This document shows, one piece after another, positions 8,579 to 16,219 of a stretch of DNA of 64,000 nucleotides (within the stretch, counting starts at the first letter, position 1; each line of letters opens with the position of its first letter). The notes under the pieces were generated by a model. It made no database searches and was not told the origin of the DNA. It was given only the letters and a program-made list of their open reading frames with translations. This DNA comes from Paenibacillus sp. FSL H7-0331 (GTDB taxonomy: Bacteria > Bacillota > Bacilli > Paenibacillales > NBRC-103111). The stretch is taken from assembly GCF_001956045.1 (NCBI RefSeq), contig NZ_MRTH01000006.1, positions 124,001 to 188,000 on the forward strand, written 5' to 3'. The translations under genes were made by a program, and so were the position numbers.

Positions 8579-9076
8579 TTGTTAAAAAGGCTGCTTCCAC
8601 AATTACAAGTCAACACGATATATGATATTGATCTCAATGATCTATGGGCCAAAGGTGTTCGTGGTATTATAACAGATCTTGATAATACGCTAGTTGGTGC
8701 CAAAGCACCACTGGCTACACCGGAATTAATCGAGTGGCTCAAGGTTGTCGGACAGATTGGATTTCAAGTCGTGATTGTTTCCAACAATAATAAGCTGCGG
8801 GTTAGCAAATTCGCTGAACCGCTGCTGTTGCCTTTTATTTATCGGGCCAAAAAGCCAACCAGTGCGGCCTTTCACAAAGCACTAGGTATGATGAAACTGC
8901 TGCCAAGTCAGACAGTAGTTATTGGGGATCAGATGATGACCGACGTGCTTGGCGGGAACCGGATGGGGCTGTTTACGATTCTGGTGCTTCCAATTGCAAA
9001 GGGAGATGAAGGTTTTTTTACGAAAGTTGTCAATCGCTCGCTCGAGAAAGTAGCTACAAGTTGGATGAAAAGGTAG
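8579..9076 (+). CDS. yqeG: YqeG family HAD-IIIA phosphatase
   Basis: 165 residues from TTG 8579. HAD motif I is ITDLDNTLVG, motif II IVSNNNK and motif III GDQMMTDVLGGNRMG. YqeG-type proteins are small HAD phosphatases whose natural substrate is unclear. Start choice: the open frame extends back to a GTG at 8459, but that stretch holds a terminator and a strong promoter. TTG 8579 has a GAGGTGAT Shine-Dalgarno and gives LLKRLLPQLQVNTIYDIDL, aligning with the usual YqeG start. It heads the yqeG-yqeH-aroE block conserved in Bacillales. Confidence 0.88.
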   Translation: MLKRLLPQLQVNTIYDIDLNDLWAKGVRGIITDLDNTLVGAKAPLATPELIEWLKVVGQIGFQVVIVSNNNKLRVSKFAEPLLLPFIYRAKKPTSAAFHKALGMMKLLPSQTVVIGDQMMTDVLGGNRMGLFTILVLPIAKGDEGFFTKVVNRSLEKVATSWMKR

Positions 9077-9083
9077 GTAAACC

Positions 9084-10205
9084 ATGACAGAAGAGATTGC
9101 AGAAGTAAAAGCCTGTGCCGGCTGCGGTGTGAAGCTGCAAATGGAGCATGCGGACAAGCTGGGTTATGTTCCGGCGCAAGCATTGGATCGTTCGCCGATC
9201 ATATGCCAGCGCTGTTTTCGCATGAAAAATTATAACGAGTCCTCAGGTATCACTCTAGACCACAATGATTTTTTGAAGCTGCTGAGTCACGTAGGCCATA
9301 CGAAATCGCTGGTCGTCAATATTGTCGACATCTTCGATTTTGAAGGCACATTGATCAGTGGCTTGCCGCGTTTTGTTGGAGATAATCCGATTGTGTTGGT
9401 TGTCAACAAAATTGATTTGCTGCCAAAGGTGACCAATTACAACCGAATCGTCAATTGGATTCGTAAGCAGGCTAGTGAATTTGGTCTTAAGGTTGTTGAA
9501 GTTGTACTGTGTTCGGCCAAATTGAATATGGGCTTTGACCGTGTGATTAAGGCATTGGACGAGCATCGGGATGGCCGTGATATCTATGTCGTTGGAGCTA
9601 CGAACGTCGGCAAATCGACATTGATTAACCGTCTGATCCGTGATTATAGTGACCTGGAATCCGAACTGACAACGTCCCAGTACCCGGGAACGACTCTAGA
9701 TCTGGTGAAGATACCGATGGATGATGGTACCTTTATTATCGATACACCGGGTATTGTGTACCCACACCGATTGACAGAGCTTGTGAGCAAGCAGGATTTG
9801 ACTACGTTGATGCCTGATAAAGTCGTCAAGCCGGTCGTATTTCAGTTAAATGAAAAGCAGACGATATTTTTCGGCAGCTTTGTGCGTTTTGATTTTATTC
9901 AAGGTGCACGTCAATCGTTTACCTTTTATGTATCCAATGCAATCACCCCGCACCGGACCAAGCTGGAGCGTGCCGATGAGCTGTATGCAGAGCATAAAGG
10001 TGTCATGCTCGCACCACCGACTCTTGAGGCTTTGGAGCTATTGCCGAAGCTGAACAAGGTACCTGTACGTATTCCGAAGGGTAAAATATACGACGTTTCG
10101 ATATCGGGCCTCGGCTGGATTAAAGTAAACAGCGATAGTGGTGCCGATCTGGCTATTCATGTTCCCAAGGGAGTTAAGGTTGCTGTACGTGAGGCAATGA
10201 TATAA
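9084..10205 (+). CDS. yqeH: Ribosome biogenesis GTPase YqeH
   Basis: 373 residues. The N-terminal treble-clef zinc finger is CAGCGVKLQ ... CQRCFRMK. Then come circularly permuted GTPase motifs: G4 VNKIDLL, G5 CSAK, G1 GATNVGKST and G3 DTPG, in that order, typical of YqeH. The protein is needed for assembly of the small (30S) ribosomal subunit in B. subtilis. It starts 7 bases after yqeG with AAAAGGTAGG upstream. Length is normal. Confidence 0.95.
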   Translation: MTEEIAEVKACAGCGVKLQMEHADKLGYVPAQALDRSPIICQRCFRMKNYNESSGITLDHNDFLKLLSHVGHTKSLVVNIVDIFDFEGTLISGLPRFVGDNPIVLVVNKIDLLPKVTNYNRIVNWIRKQASEFGLKVVEVVLCSAKLNMGFDRVIKALDEHRDGRDIYVVGATNVGKSTLINRLIRDYSDLESELTTSQYPGTTLDLVKIPMDDGTFIIDTPGIVYPHRLTELVSKQDLTTLMPDKVVKPVVFQLNEKQTIFFGSFVRFDFIQGARQSFTFYVSNAITPHRTKLERADELYAEHKGVMLAPPTLEALELLPKLNKVPVRIPKGKIYDVSISGLGWIKVNSDSGADLAIHVPKGVKVAVREAMI

Positions 10206-10226
10206 AGCGGGAGGAACGAAGAAATA

Positions 10227-11084
10227 ATGGGGAAACAGAAACTGGACAGCAACACGATTTTGTATGGTGTATTCGGGGATCCGATTCGCCATTCCAAATC
10301 GCCGATTATGCTGAATCGCGCTTTTGAGGAATCGGGAATTAACGCGGCTTATGCGGCATTTCATATTAAGCCGGGCCAGCTTAAGTCTGCTATTGAAGGA
10401 ATCCGTGCGCTGCAATTTCGTGGTGTTAATGTTACCATTCCACATAAGGTAGAGGTCATGGATTACATGGACGAAATCGATGAAGGCGCCCGGATCATCG
10501 GAGCAGTCAATACGATTGTCAATGAGGATGGGCGTCTTATTGGCCATAATACCGATGGTATCGGTTACGTGAGGTCCTTGAAAGAAGAAACCGGAATCGA
10601 TTTACGTGGTAAACATATATTAATGCTCGGAGCTGGGGGCGCAGCACGTGGAGTCGGATATGCACTAGCCATGGAGGGCGCGGCACATATCTATATTGCC
10701 AATCGCACCCGTGATAAAGCCATAGAACTTGCGCAATCCATGTCCAGCTTCACCACTGCCACTGGTTTAGGGCTTGATGAGATTGGTGACATTGTCGGTA
10801 AGGTCGGTTTGATCGTGAATAATACTTCGGTCGGTATGCACCCTAATATCAACGATGTACCTATGGATACTTCATTGATCCTTGATTCTACCGTAGTCAG
10901 CGATCTGGTTTACAACCCGTTGGTGACGAAGTTTCTACGTGAATCCGAATCTCGGGGTGCAACCATACACAGCGGCTTGGGTATGTTTATTTATCAGGGT
11001 GCGTACGCTTTCGAGTACTGGACAGGTGCTTCGGCCCCTGTAGCGGCTATGCGTCAGGCTGTCATTGATTCATTTAACACGTAG
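10227..11084 (+). CDS. aroE: Shikimate dehydrogenase (NADP+)
   Basis: 285 residues. The substrate-binding start VFGDPIRHSKSPIMLNRAF and the catalytic Lys in NVTIPHKVEVM are present, then the NADP-binding glycine loop MLGAGGAARGVGYAL with NRTRDKA behind it. It reduces 3-dehydroshikimate to shikimate in aromatic amino acid synthesis. GGGAGG lies ahead of the ATG. Placement between yqeH and yhbY is the conserved Bacillales order. Confidence 0.96.
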   Translation: MGKQKLDSNTILYGVFGDPIRHSKSPIMLNRAFEESGINAAYAAFHIKPGQLKSAIEGIRALQFRGVNVTIPHKVEVMDYMDEIDEGARIIGAVNTIVNEDGRLIGHNTDGIGYVRSLKEETGIDLRGKHILMLGAGGAARGVGYALAMEGAAHIYIANRTRDKAIELAQSMSSFTTATGLGLDEIGDIVGKVGLIVNNTSVGMHPNINDVPMDTSLILDSTVVSDLVYNPLVTKFLRESESRGATIHSGLGMFIYQGAYAFEYWTGASAPVAAMRQAVIDSFNT

Positions 11085-11170
11085 ACTCGGAGCTTGCTGC
11101 AATTTTGAATTCATGTTAAGCCCGATCGCAGATCACTATATTTACTCAAGAATAGAGGATAACGATAATT

Positions 11171-11464
11171 ATGCTAACAGGTAAACAAACAAGACATTTA
11201 CGCGCTTTAGCGCACCATTTGAACCCGATTTTCCAGGTGGGCAAGGGTGGAGTGAACGAGCATTTAATCAGACATATCAACGAAGCATTGGAAGTACGCG
11301 AGTTGATCAAAATTACGGTGCTTAATAACAGTGGCGAGGATCGCAAAGAAGTTGGTGAACAATTGGCTGAACAAGCGGATGCTGAGCTCGTGCAGGTTAT
11401 TGGTAAAATCATCGTACTGTACAAAGAGTCCAAAGATCACAAAACAATTGTGCTTCCGGTATAG
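11171..11464 (+). CDS. yhbY: Ribosome assembly RNA-binding protein YhbY
   Basis: 97 residues of the CRM/YhbY fold: LTGKQTRHLRALAHHLNPIF, FQVGKGGVNEHLIRHINEAL and the C-terminal VQVIGKIIVLYKES. It is the B. subtilis YqeI equivalent and binds pre-50S particles. GAGGAT lies about 10 bases upstream of the ATG. It lies in the same direction as aroE and nadD. Confidence 0.95.
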   Translation: MLTGKQTRHLRALAHHLNPIFQVGKGGVNEHLIRHINEALEVRELIKITVLNNSGEDRKEVGEQLAEQADAELVQVIGKIIVLYKESKDHKTIVLPV

Positions 11465-11490
11465 ATTTTTGAGCTAGAAGAGGTGAGAGC

Positions 11491-12090
11491 ATGAAGGTTG
11501 GAATCATGGGAGGTACCTTTGATCCTATTCATATCGGACATTTGATTGCTGCCCAACACGCGTGTGAGCAGGCCCTTTTGGATGAGGTCTGGTTCATGCC
11601 AACAAATGTGCCCCCTCATAAGGAAAAAGGCCCGCTGGCTACGCCTGAGCAGCGTTGGGACATGGTATGTCGTGCGGTCGAGGACCACCCCCATTTTCGT
11701 CCTTTTGATTTTGAGTTAAGGAAGGGCGGTATTTCATACAGCATTGATACCGTAACCGAGCTTCTTCAAATCCATCCCAACATTCATTTTGCCTATATTA
11801 TTGGTGCGGATATGGTACAGTATTTGCCCAAATGGTACAGGATTGATGAATTGGTGCAGAACATTACATTTATCGGCCTTCAGCGTCCGGGTTATGTATG
11901 GGATTTGAATCTGCTGCCAGAAACTATTCGTAAAGCGGTTATTGCTGTGGAAATGCCCTTGATCGAGCTCTCATCCAGCTTGATCCGACTGCGTCAAGCT
12001 GAAGGGAAATCGGCTCGCTATTTAGTGCCGGATCGAGTAAATGAATATATGGTGGTGAATCGGATTTATGAATCGCAAACAGCTGATTGA
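11491..12090 (+). CDS. nadD: Nicotinate-nucleotide adenylyltransferase
   Basis: 199 residues. It starts MKVGIMGGTFDPIHIGHL with the T/HxGH nucleotidyltransferase motif, has FMPTNVPPHKEKG and the closing SSSLIRLRQAEGKSARYLVP (ISxTxxR-type) motif. It joins nicotinate mononucleotide and ATP to give deamido-NAD. GAGGTGAGAGC precedes the ATG. The 3' end overlaps yqeK by 23 bases. Confidence 0.96.
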   Translation: MKVGIMGGTFDPIHIGHLIAAQHACEQALLDEVWFMPTNVPPHKEKGPLATPEQRWDMVCRAVEDHPHFRPFDFELRKGGISYSIDTVTELLQIHPNIHFAYIIGADMVQYLPKWYRIDELVQNITFIGLQRPGYVWDLNLLPETIRKAVIAVEMPLIELSSSLIRLRQAEGKSARYLVPDRVNEYMVVNRIYESQTAD

Positions 12091-12640
12091 TGCGGTAAAG
12101 GTACAAATGCCTGCTGCCCGTTGGGAGCACACGTTAGGTGTGATGGAAACGGCTGTGTTACTCGCGAGGAGCTATCAAGGTGATGCGGACAAGGCGCATT
12201 TGGCTGCCGTACTGCATGATGTTTGTAAATATTGGCCGGTCAAGGATCAGGGTAATGTGATTCGCGATCATGGCTTACCTGCCGATTTACTAGAGTATGA
12301 TAAGGAAATATGGCATGCGCATGCGGGTGCTTTCATTGCAGAGCGGGATTACGGGGTTGACGACGAAGAGGTATTGGATGCAATCCGTTATCATACAACA
12401 GGGCGTAAACATATGACCCAGCTGGAAAAAATCGTTTGTCTCGCAGATTATATCGAACCTGGAAGAGATTTTCCGGGTGTGCATAAGATTCGAGAAATCG
12501 CCGAATATAGTATGGAGAAAGCTCTCTTGATGGCGTTTGATGGAACGATCATTTTTTTGCTGGAAAAGGGAAAAAAGGTGTATCCGCTAACGATAGAAGC
12601 AAGAAACGGTCTAGTGGATGAAGTGAAATCCGTTGGATAG
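12068..12640 (+). CDS. yqeK: YqeK family HD-domain diadenosine tetraphosphatase
   Basis: 190 residues. HD-domain residues: H in RWEHTLGVMETAV, the HD pair in AAVLHDVCKYWP, H in IWHAHAGAFIA and D in IVCLADYIEPGRDFPG. YqeK proteins are symmetrical Ap4A hydrolases. It starts inside the end of nadD, with a GGTGGTGAA upstream, so the two are probably translationally coupled. Confidence 0.93.
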   Translation: MNRKQLIDAVKVQMPAARWEHTLGVMETAVLLARSYQGDADKAHLAAVLHDVCKYWPVKDQGNVIRDHGLPADLLEYDKEIWHAHAGAFIAERDYGVDDEEVLDAIRYHTTGRKHMTQLEKIVCLADYIEPGRDFPGVHKIREIAEYSMEKALLMAFDGTIIFLLEKGKKVYPLTIEARNGLVDEVKSVG

Positions 12641-12705
12641 ATTGAATTGAAAGTAAACCCAGCTAAGTAGAAATTGCAATACAGTGAGATCGAGGAGGAA
12701 ATGAA

Positions 12706-13053
12706 ATGAGTCTTACACCAGAAAAATTAGTAGACCTAGTTGTCGAAGCAGCTGAAGATAAAAAAGCAATGAATTTGATCGCGTTAAACCTACAGGGGGT
12801 TTCGCTGATTACGGATTATTTTGTTATATGCCATGGTAATTCAGAAACACAGGTTCAGGCTATTGCTACGGAAATTCGTAAAAAAGCTGAACAAAATGGT
12901 GGTCGCGTACGTGGATTAGAGGGTATGGATACAGCACGTTGGGTACTGGTTGATTTAGGCGATGTGATTGTTCATGTTTTCCATCGTGAAGATCGGGAAT
13001 ATTATAATATAGAGCGTCTTTGGTCAGATGCCAAGGTGGTAGAACGCGTATGA
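12706..13053 (+). CDS. rsfS: Ribosome silencing factor RsfS
   Basis: 115 residues of the RsfS/DUF143 family: DYFVICHGNSETQVQAIA, RGLEGMDTARWVLVDLGDVI and VHVFHREDREYYNIERLW. It binds L14 on the large subunit and blocks subunit joining when nutrients are low. AGGAGGAAATGAA lies upstream. Its stop codon overlaps the next start as ATGA. Confidence 0.97.
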   Translation: MSLTPEKLVDLVVEAAEDKKAMNLIALNLQGVSLITDYFVICHGNSETQVQAIATEIRKKAEQNGGRVRGLEGMDTARWVLVDLGDVIVHVFHREDREYYNIERLWSDAKVVERV

Positions 13054-13982
13054 TATTGGATGCAGGAAGAACTTATAAACTGAAGGTTGCCAAGGAAATC
13101 GCTCCACACGGCTATTTTGTAACGGATGGCACTCAGGAAGTATTGCTCCATTACAGTGAGGTCGTAGGAACGATTAAGCCAGGTGATTCGGTAGATGTGT
13201 TCTTGTTCTATGATACACAGGATCGTCTTGCCAGTACGATGAAAAAACCATTGATCCAGCTGGGTGAGATTGCACTTCTGGAAGTTGTCGATATTCACCC
13301 GCGGTTCGGCTGTTTTCTGGAAATGGGCTTAGGTCGCAATTTGCTGCTTCCATTCAGGGAACAACCCGATCTGCGTGAGCTTCGACCCCAAGTAGGGGAT
13401 AAGGTGTTTGTTGAACTTGCCCATGACCGACAAGGCCGATTGCTGGCAAGAGTTGCCGGTGAGGCTGAGCTTAAGCCGATGTGCTTTGACGCTCCAACCA
13501 GCTGGAAAAATACCTGGGTTAGCGCAAGAGTATACAAGCCGCTGCAGATGGGTACCTTTGTTGTTTGTGACGGAGGCGTTGTTGGATTTGGTGTCATTGG
13601 TATGATCCACTCCACTGATCGTACCAGAAAGCTGCGTCTCGGTGAGCAGGTTGATGTACGGATAAGCTTTGTTCGCGAGGATGGCAACGTGAACTGTTCA
13701 ATGAAGGCTGTGAAAGAGGTTGGACGGGATGAGGACTCGGAGCGGATTCTTGCCTTTTTGCGTGAAAGACCAAACGGTTCCATGCCTTATTCGGACGAGT
13801 CCCCGGCGGATGCCATTAATGAACGGTTTCAGATCAGTAAATCGGCTTTTAAGCGGGCTATTGGTAAATTAATGCGTGAAGGCCTTGTGTATCAGGAAGG
13901 CAGCTGGACTCATCTGAAGCAGGGGCAACAACCTGAGGATAATCAGGAGCTCAAGACTGAGAGTCAGTCGGACGGAGAATAA
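13050..13982 (+). CDS. CvfB-like S1 RNA-binding protein
   Basis: 310 residues from ATG 13050, which overlaps the rsfS stop (ATGA). The open frame reaches 13020, but those codons lie inside rsfS. Several S1-like repeats are visible (YKLKVAKEIAPHGYFVTDG; LGEIALLEVVDIHPRFGCFL; VSARVYKPLQMGTFVVCDG) and a C-terminal winged-helix segment (DAINERFQISKSAFKRAIGK). This is the layout of CvfB (B. subtilis YitL), an RNA-binding regulator of virulence and haemolysin in Staphylococcus. The last about 20 residues are Gln/Glu-rich. Confidence 0.87.
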   Translation: MILDAGRTYKLKVAKEIAPHGYFVTDGTQEVLLHYSEVVGTIKPGDSVDVFLFYDTQDRLASTMKKPLIQLGEIALLEVVDIHPRFGCFLEMGLGRNLLLPFREQPDLRELRPQVGDKVFVELAHDRQGRLLARVAGEAELKPMCFDAPTSWKNTWVSARVYKPLQMGTFVVCDGGVVGFGVIGMIHSTDRTRKLRLGEQVDVRISFVREDGNVNCSMKAVKEVGRDEDSERILAFLRERPNGSMPYSDESPADAINERFQISKSAFKRAIGKLMREGLVYQEGSWTHLKQGQQPEDNQELKTESQSDGE

Positions 13983-14016
13983 ATAGCTGTGAATTGTCAA
14001 TTAGTAAAGGTGTTGA

Positions 14017-14829
14017 ATGATTGTGGCTTATAATCAGTTTGCTTATTACTATGACCGATTGATGGAGGGCATGCCTTACGCTGAATGGCTGGAATTTCTG
14101 CAGCAGTGCTGGAAACAATATGGGCTTCCACAAACGATTGCAGATCTCGGGTGCGGTACAGGTAGTCTAGCGCTGCCGCTTGCGCAGCAAGGTCACGAAG
14201 TCTATGGCATCGATTTGTCAGAGGATATGCTGGCGGTAGCACAGCAAAAGGCACAAGAAGCTGAGTCTCAGCATCTTTTTCAGGGAAAAGGTAGAGTGAC
14301 TTGGCTGCAGCAGGATTTGCGCGACTGGTCCTTGCCGGTCCAGGTTGATGCGGTAATCTCCTTGTGTGATTGTATGAATTATTTGCTGGAGGAAGAGGAT
14401 GTGCAGCAGGCATTCAGGCAGGCATACGATGGTCTCAAAGCTGGAGGTATATTTGTATTCGATGTCCACACCCCTCTGCAGCTGGAAAGCTATGCGGAGG
14501 AACAGCCTTTTTTTCTAAATGAAGACGACATTGCTTATATTTGGACGAGTGAGCTGGATGAGGAACGCTGTGAAATCGAGCATTCACTAACCATATTTAG
14601 TCAGGTTCCTGCGAACATCGGAAAATCAGGCTATGAACAAGGGGACTATTTCCAGCGTTTAGAGGAATATCATTCGCAGCGTGCTTATTCGCTTTCATGG
14701 CTAAAGCAGCAGTTATTGGCTGTCGGTTTTAACGAAGTGGCTTGTTATGGTGATTTTGTATGGAAGCCTGCAACAGATACGACGCAGCGCGCCTTTTTTG
14801 TAGCGAGGAAGCAGTTGGACTCCATATAA
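14017..14829 (+). CDS. yqeM: Class I SAM-dependent methyltransferase (YqeM-like)
   Basis: 270 residues. SAM motif I is IADLGCGTGSLALPLA, followed by GIDLSEDML, DAVISLCDCMNYL and AGGIFVFDVHTP. The C-terminus (AYSLSWLKQQLLAVGFNEVACYGDF) is as in YqeM, which precedes the comE locus in B. subtilis. The methyl acceptor is unknown. AAAGGTG lies upstream of ATG 14017. It is slightly longer than B. subtilis YqeM, with a Gln/Glu insertion after motif I (about residues 75-95). Confidence 0.87.
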   Translation: MIVAYNQFAYYYDRLMEGMPYAEWLEFLQQCWKQYGLPQTIADLGCGTGSLALPLAQQGHEVYGIDLSEDMLAVAQQKAQEAESQHLFQGKGRVTWLQQDLRDWSLPVQVDAVISLCDCMNYLLEEEDVQQAFRQAYDGLKAGGIFVFDVHTPLQLESYAEEQPFFLNEDDIAYIWTSELDEERCEIEHSLTIFSQVPANIGKSGYEQGDYFQRLEEYHSQRAYSLSWLKQQLLAVGFNEVACYGDFVWKPATDTTQRAFFVARKQLDSI

Positions 14830-14847
14830 ACCAACGCTCCTGCGCTG

Positions 14848-14934
14848 CTACAGCTTCATAAGTAGACTCCATATACATAAAATGATTCCCCATAGTGGTA
14901 AAGCTAACAAAATTCCGTTCATGATACCCAACAT
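14848..14934 (-). CDS. Possible 28-residue membrane peptide
   Basis: Minus-strand open frame with a GAGGTGG Shine-Dalgarno about 6 bases ahead of its ATG. It encodes MLGIMNGILLALPLWGIILC then IWSLLMKL, a single hydrophobic helix. It lies in the gap between yqeM and the traX-like gene, on the opposite strand. No known family is recognised. A longer overlapping frame (14729-15007) on the same strand runs into yqeM and is less likely. Confidence 0.4.
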   Translation of the reverse strand: MLGIMNGILLALPLWGIILCIWSLLMKL

Positions 14935-15040
14935 ATGGCCCACCTCGTTCTTGTGTGATCGGAGCTGCCGATGTTCCGCTGACAGCTGATATTGTTATCT
15001 TTTCCATTTGGGAAACTCTCTAATCATGCTGACTATCGCC

Positions 15041-15087
15041 GAATAGACCTCGATTCCGCTTTATATAGTGGTCATCGAGGTTTATTC
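15041..15087. repeat. 13-bp inverted repeat upstream of the traX-like gene
   Basis: GAATAGACCTCGA (15041-15053) and TCGAGGTTTATTC (15075-15087) form a dyad with one mismatch and a 21-base centre holding TTATATAG. It is placed 45 bases before the traX-like start and could be an operator or RNA hairpin. Confidence 0.5.
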
Positions 15088-15132
15088 ACGGCATGGAGGA
15101 CACTATCTAATAGAGAAAGCGGGGGTACCCCT

Positions 15133-15825
15133 ATGAGCGATGAAAACAGCACTGTGCAGCCCTTGGTTAAGGCAAAACCGTTGGGGATGCAGCGGGAGCT
15201 TCTCCAAATTGTAGCCATGCTGACCATGCTCATTGATCATATTGGAGCAGCCTTATATCCGGATCAATTTGTGGTATTGCGTTTTATTGGACGGCTTGCT
15301 TTTCCGCTGTATGCTTTTGGTATCGTTCAAGGATACCTCTACACGCATAATATTCAGAAATACGTGCTGCGGTTGGGATTATTAGCGCTCATTTCCCAAT
15401 TTCCATTTATGTGGGCCTTCGACTATATAGAAGTGAATGTGATCGGTACCTTTTTTATATGCATTTTGACATTGATTGCGATGGAACGTACGCGGATTAT
15501 TTTATTGCAAATCCTGATTGCTTGTGCAGCTTTCCTGTTGTTCAGCTGGATTCCAACGGATTACGGTACCTACGCGTTGATGATGATTTTGATCTTCAGG
15601 TATACATCTTCCTATTTTGCCTTGCTATTGCATTTTTTCTTGAATCTGTACTATTACTGGACAGGCGGCGTTATTTATCAATTTATTAGCATGGTGTCTA
15701 CAATCTGGTTGATTTGGGGAGCCAAAGCGAGGCCAATCCCGTTTACCATTCCACGGTGGCTCTGGTTATCGTTTTACCCTGCTCATTTATTCATTCTTGC
15801 CATCATCAAATGGCTATTTTATTGA
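15133..15825 (+). CDS. TraX family membrane protein
   Basis: About 230 residues from ATG 15133. TraX features: LQIVAMLTMLIDHIGAALYP, FIGRLAFPLYAFGIVQGYL, then six to eight membrane helices to the end. TraX was named for F-pilin acetylation, but chromosomal TraX-like genes in Firmicutes are not tied to conjugation; here no transfer genes are nearby. A membrane acyltransferase-like role is the usual guess. The frame is open back to 14992, but that part carries the inverted repeat at 15041-15087, so the later ATG is chosen. The Shine-Dalgarno is poor (GCGGGGG). Confidence 0.82.
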   Translation: MSDENSTVQPLVKAKPLGMQRELLQIVAMLTMLIDHIGAALYPDQFVVLRFIGRLAFPLYAFGIVQGYLYTHNIQKYVLRLGLLALISQFPFMWAFDYIEVNVIGTFFICILTLIAMERTRIILLQILIACAAFLLFSWIPTDYGTYALMMILIFRYTSSYFALLLHFFLNLYYYWTGGVIYQFISMVSTIWLIWGAKARPIPFTIPRWLWLSFYPAHLFILAIIKWLFY

Positions 15826-15874
15826 AAAAACGGTGTGTATAAGCAGGCGTGACTTGACACAGCAGCCGTTTTTT
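15825..15874 (+). terminator. Terminator after the traX-like gene, overlapping the leuS promoter
   Basis: AAAAAACGG (15825-15833) pairs with CCGTTTTTT (15866-15874), with inner GTGT/ACAC pairing. The downstream arm lies in the spacer of the leuS promoter. Confidence 0.6.
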
Positions 15875-15883
15875 ACATATAAT
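15854..15883 (+). promoter_or_regulatory. Sigma-A promoter of leuS
   Basis: TTGACA (15854-15859), 18-base spacer, TATAAT (15878-15883): both hexamers are perfect consensus. The start of the T-box leader follows about 7 bases on. Confidence 0.85.
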
Positions 15884-15889
15884 CGCCTT

Positions 15890-16190
15890 ATATGAACTAG
15901 CGGCAGTGATAGGAAGTAGTAGCTACGTACCATTTTTCAGAGAGTCAGTGTTAGGGTGAGAGCTGGCATATGGGAAGAGTGAACTCGTCTTGGAGCCAGA
16001 AGGTCAATGCTTGAACGATGCTGATGTTGAATACGTCAACAGAGCAAACACAAGTCTAACCGGATCGTTGCCCCCGCGTTAAGGGGAAGAGTGAACACGG
16101 GCAAAGCATGCTCGCTGTTAACTAGGGTGGTACCACGGGAAGCACGCCTCTCGTCCCTAGCCGTTGCGCTAGCGATGAGGGGCTTTTTTG
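15890..16190 (+). promoter_or_regulatory. T-box riboswitch (leucine tRNA sensing)
   Basis: A T-box leader before leuS. Seen: an AGTA-type motif near 15908, AGAGAG, a GAA-CTC-G segment whose CTC (15984-15986) would be the leucine specifier codon, and the T-box core AGGGTGGTACCACG (16124-16137). The terminator is a GCCTCTCGTC / GATGAGGGGC stem followed by TTTTTT (about 16147-16187). Uncharged tRNA-Leu binding the leader and the T-box bulge would favour the antiterminator and allow leuS transcription. The specifier assignment is by position and by agreement with the gene; folding was done by eye. Confidence 0.93.
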
Positions 16191-16219
16191 TTTGGACATA
16201 ATGAAAGGGGATTAACAGG

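Noticed and set aside
14729..15007. 92-codon minus-strand frame MEKITISAVSG...
   Set aside because: Its second half is antisense to the conserved end of yqeM and its ATG has no RBS; the shorter 28-codon frame fits better.
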